The notes under the pieces: model-generated | The model's input: only the letters and a program-made list of their open reading frames with translations | Databases searched by the model: none | What the model was told of the DNA's origin: nothing | NCBI GenBank assembly: GCA_043798815.1 | Contig: JAZDOH010000024.1 | Location: 1 to 10,108 of the forward strand | Direction: 5' to 3' | Source of the DNA: JAZDOH01 sp043798815 | GTDB lineage: Bacteria > Patescibacteriota > Gracilibacteria > UM-FILTER-43-11 | Length of the DNA: 10,108 nt | In this document: one piece after another, positions 5,959 to 10,108 of the stretch | Layout: the number at the start of each line of letters is the position of its first letter | How positions within the stretch are numbered: the first letter of the stretch is position 1 | Translations under genes and position numbers: made by a program

Positions 5959-7719
5959 GTATTTTTTGCGCAAGCGGATGGTTTTGGGCGTCACCTCTAC
6001 ATATTCGTCCTCTTGGATGTATTCCAAAGCCTTTTCGAGCGTCATTTCAACGGGGGGATACAAGCGAATGGCTTCGTCGGTTCCGGAGGCGCGCACGTTG
6101 GTGAGCTTTTTTTCCTTCAATGGGTTCACCACTAAATCTGTGCCCTGGTTGTGCTCGCCGATGATCATACCTTCGTACACCTCTGTGACCGGATGGATGA
6201 ACATAGGGCCGCGCTCCTGCAATTTCCACAAAGCATAAGCAACGGTAATGCCCGTTTCTCCGGAAATCATTGAACCCACGCTTCGCTTGTCGATGACGCC
6301 GCGATGAGGAGCGAAATGATCGAGTGAATGGTACAAAGTGCCTTCGCCGCGAGTGATGAGAATGAATTGTGAGCGGAATCCGAGCAATCCCCTCGTAGGA
6401 ATTTCGAACTCCAGGGTGGTGTTGTTGGCTTCGGTGTGCATGTTCTTTAATTCCCCTTTTCGAACGGCCAGCGTTTCAATTATTTTGCCGGCGAGCTCTT
6501 TGGGCACACTCACGATCGCGTATTCAATGGGCTCTTGTTTTACTCCATTTACCTCTTGCATGACGACTTGGGGTTGGCCGACTTGGAGCTCAAATCCTTC
6601 GCGCCGCATGGACTCGATGAGCACGGCCAAATGCATTTCTCCGCGCCCGTAGACTTTAAAAGTATCTGTGTTTTCCACCATTTCGATTTTTAATCCCACA
6701 TTGGTTTCGAGTTCTTTGAGGAGGCGCGCCCTGATGTGGCGGCTGGTCACTAGCTTCCCTTCACGTCCGCTGAACGGAGAGTCGTTGACCATGAAGTCCA
6801 TCTGAAGCGCCGGCGGATCCACGCGGATAGCGGGAATGGGTTTTGCTGTTTCGCTGGTGGTAATGGTGTCGCTCACGTACACATCGGGAATTCCGGCGAG
6901 GGCGACGATGTCTCCCGCGCTCACTTCTTCAGCCTCCACGCGCTGCAGGCCTCGAAATGTGAACACCTGACTGAGTTTGGCGGCACGGCGCTGGCCTTCG
7001 GGCGTGATGACCCACACTTTTTCACCTGTTTTCGCCTTTCCTTCATACACACGACCAATAGCTAAGCGACCGATAAAATTATCGTAAGCCAATGTGGCAG
7101 GTTGCATGCGAAAGGGGGCGGAAGTGTCGGCTTTGGCAACAGGAACATGCTTCAAAATGAAATCTAGAAGCGGGATGATATCGCGACGCTTGTCTTCGAG
7201 TTTTTTGATGGCTATTCCTTCGCGCGCGATCGCGTACATGTACGGAAAGTCCAGTTGTTTTTCTGTGGCACCAAGGCTTGCGAACAAATCAAAGGTTAGG
7301 TCGAGCACTTTGTCGGGCCGGGCGGTGGGTTTATCGATCTTGTTGATGATGACGAGTACGGGAAGACCGAGTTTTAGGGATTTGCTGAGCACAAACTTGG
7401 TTTGGGGCATTGGCCCTTCATACGCGTCCACGAGCAAAATTGCCGCGTCGATGGTGCGGAGCACCCGTTCCACTTCCGAACCGAAATCCGCGTGCCCAGG
7501 CGTATCCACGATATTGATTTTAGTGCCTTTGTACGTGATGGCCGCGTTTTTGGCGTAAATGGTGATTCCGCGTTCTTTTTCCTGAGCGTAACTGTCCATA
7601 ACCCGTTCTTCCACATGCTGATAGGATGCAAACGCCCCACCGGCTTTCAACAAAGCATCCACCAGAGTGGTTTTTCCGTGGTCTACGTGCGCGATAATGG
7701 CTATGTTACGAATTTCCAT
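5917..7719 (-). CDS. typA: Translational GTPase TypA/BipA
   Basis: TypA is an EF-G-like GTPase that binds the ribosome and helps 50S assembly and stress or cold adaptation. The 600 residues are near full length. The G domain starts MEIRNIAIIAHVDHGKT, with G1 at 10-17, G2 RGITI (50-54), G3 DTPGH (72-76) and G4 NKID (126-129). The TypA-typical later block TRGLLGFRSQFILITRGEG and the C-terminal domain follow. The end is very basic (LRKKYLKEHERKRQQKKA). The segment before G2 reads MDSYAQEKERG where many homologues have an NDLERERG-like sequence. Start 7719 agrees with the family N terminus. It is convergent with pyrK, overlapping 42 bases, and divergent from the surface-protein gene. Confidence 0.97.
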   Translation of the reverse strand: MEIRNIAIIAHVDHGKTTLVDALLKAGGAFASYQHVEERVMDSYAQEKERGITIYAKNAAITYKGTKINIVDTPGHADFGSEVERVLRTIDAAILLVDAYEGPMPQTKFVLSKSLKLGLPVLVIINKIDKPTARPDKVLDLTFDLFASLGATEKQLDFPYMYAIAREGIAIKKLEDKRRDIIPLLDFILKHVPVAKADTSAPFRMQPATLAYDNFIGRLAIGRVYEGKAKTGEKVWVITPEGQRRAAKLSQVFTFRGLQRVEAEEVSAGDIVALAGIPDVYVSDTITTSETAKPIPAIRVDPPALQMDFMVNDSPFSGREGKLVTSRHIRARLLKELETNVGLKIEMVENTDTFKVYGRGEMHLAVLIESMRREGFELQVGQPQVVMQEVNGVKQEPIEYAIVSVPKELAGKIIETLAVRKGELKNMHTEANNTTLEFEIPTRGLLGFRSQFILITRGEGTLYHSLDHFAPHRGVIDKRSVGSMISGETGITVAYALWKLQERGPMFIHPVTEVYEGMIIGEHNQGTDLVVNPLKEKKLTNVRASGTDEAIRLYPPVEMTLEKALEYIQEDEYVEVTPKTIRLRKKYLKEHERKRQQKKA

Positions 7720-7746
7720 GAGGCAAGTTAAAAGATGGGCGCAGAA

Positions 7747-7755
7747 ATTTTAGCA
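7747..7755 (-). promoter_or_regulatory. Extended -10 promoter of typA
   Basis: Read on the minus strand, TGCTAAAAT (7755 down to 7747) is an extended -10 with TAAAAT at 7752-7747. The sequence 17 bases upstream is a poor -35. Transcription would begin near 7740, about 20 bases before the typA ATG (7719-7717). No Shine-Dalgarno sequence is seen in that leader. Confidence 0.45.
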
Positions 7756-7798
7756 CAGCTCTAATCATGAAGATAGTTAATTTGACAGAAAATTCAAT

Positions 7799-7827
7799 TT
7801 TACTTTCAGAGGTATTTTATGTATAAT
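7799..7827 (+). promoter_or_regulatory. Promoter of the surface-protein gene
   Basis: TATAAT at 7822-7827 is a perfect -10, with TTTACT (7799-7804) 17 bases upstream as -35. The expected start near 7834 leaves a leader of about 29 bases, almost entirely A and T, before ATG 7863, with no Shine-Dalgarno sequence. The consensus-looking TTGACA at 7782-7787 is 34 bases from this -10, too far to pair with it. Confidence 0.62.
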
Positions 7828-7862
7828 TAAATGAATAAAAATATTTAAAAACTAAAATTAAT

Positions 7863-10108
7863 ATGAAAACGTTCAAAAATCCTTTTAAAAACGTAATTGC
7901 GGGAGCTGGTATTTTGCTCTTATGCCTTGCGGTTTTTGGCACTTATTTTGTTACACGCAATCCATCGGCTTATGCCGCGGGAAACGTAAGCGGGGTCGTA
8001 ACTGCTGACCCTGATTTTGCGACTAAATTTGGCCATGTTTATGATCCAAATAAGGTCATGGTATTGGCGATTCCAGTAGGGCAACAGGATCCGGTAGCTT
8101 TTACCGCAATTAATCCAGCGAATGGTGCTTATACTCTTAATTTATCCAGTGCCCCGGAAGGCACTTATTTTGTAGCCGCTATAGAAGTCAATGGTGTACA
8201 ACCAGCTGGTTCTGATCCTGCCGGGGCTCAACCAAGTGTAGTGGTTGGTTCAAGCCCTGTAGAAAACAAAAACCTCACGATTAATGCGACTCTTGCGGAT
8301 CTTACTGGAGGAGGTGGTGGTCAATTTGGAGTGGATAAAGTTAAATATTGTGTTGATCAAGGCGGTACAAAAGTTACCGTTGCATTTTTAAGTGCTGTTG
8401 ACCCAACTACTGCGAGTGATGCCAGCAAATATTCTTTGATGGATGGCCTGATTCCAGTTTCAATAAACAGTGTTACTTTGTTGCCACCTGATGACAAGGG
8501 CAAAATAACTGGTGTTACCATTGGCCATAGCGGCAAAAATCCTGTTGGTTATACGCTTAACGCTAACAATGTTAAAAATGCGGCTTTAGATAACACAATG
8601 CCTCCATATACCGGGGCAGTTACATTAGCTGCTTGTGGCAATTTTCCTTTTTATGTCAAAGATATTAACGCGAGCAGTAGCACTCCTAGCCCCACTCCTA
8701 TTGCTGTGACATTTTCCGGTGCTGTTGACCAAGCCACAGCTACAAATAAAGATAATTACTCATTAGTTGATAGTTCAACAGGCAATCCTGTTAGCATTTC
8801 AAGTGTTTCCATGGCACAGGGCAAAACAGATATGATTGGAATTACACATGGTTTTGGTGGGAATGTATCAAGCCTTAAAGTTAACATTAATGGCGTAAAA
8901 AGCCTGGATTTAAACAACACTATAACTTCTTATAGTAATGCAATGCCACGATTGTTGGCGCCTCCACCTCCCTCATCCATACAACAAGCTGTTTATATAG
9001 CCAGCAATTCAACATTCGGAAATGCTTCTTCCGTTTCCATTACATTTAATAATGCTATGAGCAATGCTAATAATAGCAATGGAATTGGCAATTGTTCTAC
9101 AGTGCCAACTGACTGCTTTTTGTCGGGCATAACCGTTGTTTCCGGATTTGCTAATGGAATTACTAACCAGAATATTTTATATTCGTTTTTAAAAAGCGGT
9201 GATTCCAAAAATTTAACTATTGTTTTTAATCAGCCCAATGTTATTCCACTAGAAGGCCTGTCTTCTGCCCGCCTAACTGTTAACGGCATAGGAGGAGCAG
9301 TCAATTTAACGACTGCTAATGGAGTTTCACTACCTCCGCCTCCTGCAACCACTATTTCCGGCACTCCTGTTTTTACGGCCGTAGATTCAAATTTCTCAAA
9401 TAACTCTTCCATCCTTATTACATTCAATAACGATGTCACCGGCGCTAACAATAGCAATGGTATTAACGGCTGTACTGGCGTTCCCGGCACATGCTTTTCT
9501 AACGCTGGTCTAGTGATTAATTCAGGATTTGTTAACGGTATTTCAGCTCAGAATGTTTTGTATATGTTTGTGCCTTCCAACAATACTAAACAATTAAGGA
9601 TTGTTTTCAATCAGCCAAATGTTATTGAAAATACTTCAGAAGCCAGAGCCGCCGCGCGCTTAACGCTCAATAGTGTCGGAGGATTCACTAATCTTCAAAC
9701 TACCGGTGGAGTTGCTTTGCCTCCGCCTCCTTCACAGGCTATTTCCGGCGCTACTACCTATACACCTGTTGATTCCAATTATTCAAATAACTCTACCATC
9801 CTTGTTACGTTCATTAACGATGTTACCAGCGCTGACAATTCTAATGGTGTTGGCACTTGTGATGGCTTTCTTGGCGGCCCTGGCACATGTTTTAACACCG
9901 GTATAACTATTACTTCTGGATTTGCCAACGGTATTACCACTCAGAATGTTTTGTACGCGTTTGTCCCGCAGAATAATACTAAACAATTAAGGATTGTTTT
10001 CAATCAGCCAAATGTTATTGAAAATACTTCAGAAGCCAGAGCCGCCGCGCGCTTAACGCTCAATAGTGTCGGAGGATTCACTAATCTTCAAACTACCGGT
10101 GGAGTTTC
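7863..10108 (+). CDS. Secreted/surface repeat protein with Ig-like domains (partial, 3' end outside window)
   Basis: An uninterrupted frame of 748 codons runs to the window edge. Residues 1-38 are a Sec signal peptide: basic N terminus, hydrophobic stretch 11-30, and SAYA before a likely cleavage at 38/39. Residues 40-148 (GNVSGVVTAD..., EGTYFVAAIEVNG) look like a carboxypeptidase-regulatory or Ig-like beta sandwich, followed by a GGGGG linker. Two SbsA/Big_5-like Ig domains follow, near 157-258 (AFLSAVDPTTASDASKYSL) and 263-365 (TFSGAVDQATATNKDNYSL). Three tandem modules then start at 367, 491 and 620, each opening with PPPP and carrying two Cys and FNQPNVI. The protein is rich in Asn, Ser, Thr, Gly and Val and poor in charge, as cell-surface or adhesin-like proteins are. 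Any anchor would be beyond the window. Specific function unknown. Confidence 0.87.
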   Translation, partial: MKTFKNPFKNVIAGAGILLLCLAVFGTYFVTRNPSAYAAGNVSGVVTADPDFATKFGHVYDPNKVMVLAIPVGQQDPVAFTAINPANGAYTLNLSSAPEGTYFVAAIEVNGVQPAGSDPAGAQPSVVVGSSPVENKNLTINATLADLTGGGGGQFGVDKVKYCVDQGGTKVTVAFLSAVDPTTASDASKYSLMDGLIPVSINSVTLLPPDDKGKITGVTIGHSGKNPVGYTLNANNVKNAALDNTMPPYTGAVTLAACGNFPFYVKDINASSSTPSPTPIAVTFSGAVDQATATNKDNYSLVDSSTGNPVSISSVSMAQGKTDMIGITHGFGGNVSSLKVNINGVKSLDLNNTITSYSNAMPRLLAPPPPSSIQQAVYIASNSTFGNASSVSITFNNAMSNANNSNGIGNCSTVPTDCFLSGITVVSGFANGITNQNILYSFLKSGDSKNLTIVFNQPNVIPLEGLSSARLTVNGIGGAVNLTTANGVSLPPPPATTISGTPVFTAVDSNFSNNSSILITFNNDVTGANNSNGINGCTGVPGTCFSNAGLVINSGFVNGISAQNVLYMFVPSNNTKQLRIVFNQPNVIENTSEARAAARLTLNSVGGFTNLQTTGGVALPPPPSQAISGATTYTPVDSNYSNNSTILVTFINDVTSADNSNGVGTCDGFLGGPGTCFNTGITITSGFANGITTQNVLYAFVPQNNTKQLRIVFNQPNVIENTSEARAAARLTLNSVGGFTNLQTTGGV
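8961..9332 (+). repeat. Surface-protein tandem module 1 (124 residues)
   Basis: Codons 367-490, beginning LAPPPPSSI. It includes SITFNNAMSNANNSNGIGNC, then TDCF, GFANGITNQNILYSF and TIVFNQPNVI, and ends NGVSL. This is the most diverged of the three modules: it lacks the ENTSEARAAARL segment, having PLEGLSSARL instead. Its Cys pair is separated by six residues. Confidence 0.85.
9333..9719 (+). repeat. Surface-protein tandem module 2 (129 residues)
   Basis: Codons 491-619, beginning PPPPATTISG. It shares with module 3 the pattern SNNSxILxTFxNDVT, then NNSNGINGC, GTCF, NGIxxQNVLY, and an identical second half. The Cys pair is separated by six residues. Bases 9582-9713 are identical to 9975-10106 in module 3. 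Confidence 0.88.
9720..10108 (+). repeat. Surface-protein tandem module 3 (runs to the window edge)
   Basis: Codons 620 onward, beginning PPPPSQAISG. The Cys pair (TCDGFLGGPGTCF) is separated by nine residues instead of six. The second half, 9975-10106, is a perfect 132-base copy of 9582-9713. At 10107 the sequence switches to TC, as in module 1 (GVS) and unlike module 2 (GVA). More modules may follow outside the window. Confidence 0.85.

Noticed and set aside
7094..7558. A 154-codon plus-strand frame opposite typA
   Set aside because: It lies antisense to the conserved TypA G domain (codons 54-209) and has a Ser/Arg-rich composition typical of shadow frames.
7782..7787. Consensus TTGACA as the -35 box of the surface-protein gene
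   Set aside because: It is 34 bases from the TATAAT at 7822, and no -10-like hexamer lies 16-18 bases downstream. TTTACT at 7799 has the right spacing.
8993..9490. Minus-strand open frames of 71 and 86 codons (8993-9208 and 9230-9490)
   Set aside because: Both lie fully antisense to the continuous surface-protein frame. Their hydrophobic repeats merely mirror its tandem modules.
8961..10108. CRISPR array or transposon repeats in the tandem region
   Set aside because: The periodicity is about 372-393 bases, in frame, and protein-coding. There are no short direct repeats with unique spacers and no terminal inverted repeats.

Overview
The window looks like a chromosomal segment of an uncultivated bacterium, most likely of the Candidate Phyla Radiation (Patescibacteria). 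This is inference from four things: compact gene order with many 1-4 base or antisense end overlaps, an in-frame palindrome encoding LPAGRH inside gatA (a peptide I associate with dispersed repeats in CPR genomes), an AT-rich TTAAAATTT repeat at the pyrD-pyrK junction, and PyrD/PyrK proteins whose motifs look more archaeal than like the usual Firmicutes forms. TGA is used as an ordinary stop (gatC, gatA, the malic enzyme gene and pyrD), so this is not a UGA=Gly Gracilibacteria/SR1 code. No start codon has a convincing Shine-Dalgarno sequence.

Layout. 1-55: the last 17 codons of an unidentified gene. 59-3053 (+): promoter, gatC, gatA and a short-form malic enzyme, joined by ATGA stop/start overlaps. 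gatB is not here. 3040-3417 (-): a stand-alone CheY-like receiver whose phosphoacceptor loop carries an 18-base tandem duplication; its end overlaps the malic enzyme end. 3495-4139 (+): a VapBC-type toxin-antitoxin pair (AbrB-fold antitoxin, PIN-domain toxin) behind a strong extended -10 promoter embedded in a long inverted repeat that is probably its autoregulatory operator. 4127-5958 (+): pyrD and pyrK, the two subunits of a class 1B-type dihydroorotate dehydrogenase, from a promoter so close to the ATG that the transcript should be almost leaderless. 5917-7719 (-): typA/bipA, a translational GTPase, whose 3' end overlaps that of pyrK by 42 bases. 7720-7862: divergent promoter region. 7863-10108 (+): the first 748 codons of a large secreted or surface protein, open to the window end. 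It has a Sec signal peptide, Ig-like domains and three tandem modules of about 124-130 residues separated by PPPP. The last two modules share a perfect 132-bp DNA repeat.

How the genes fit together. GatCA would transamidate Glu-tRNA(Gln) and/or Asp-tRNA(Asn) with a GatB encoded elsewhere. The malic enzyme links malate and pyruvate with NAD(P)H production. PyrDK supplies orotate for UMP synthesis, so at least part of the de novo pyrimidine pathway exists. TypA acts at the ribosome. The toxin-antitoxin pair, the orphan receiver and the repeat-built surface protein are the accessory part. The most unusual items are the receiver duplication, the mosaic surface repeats, the TA operator, and the pyrK tail read from the antisense of the typA end.
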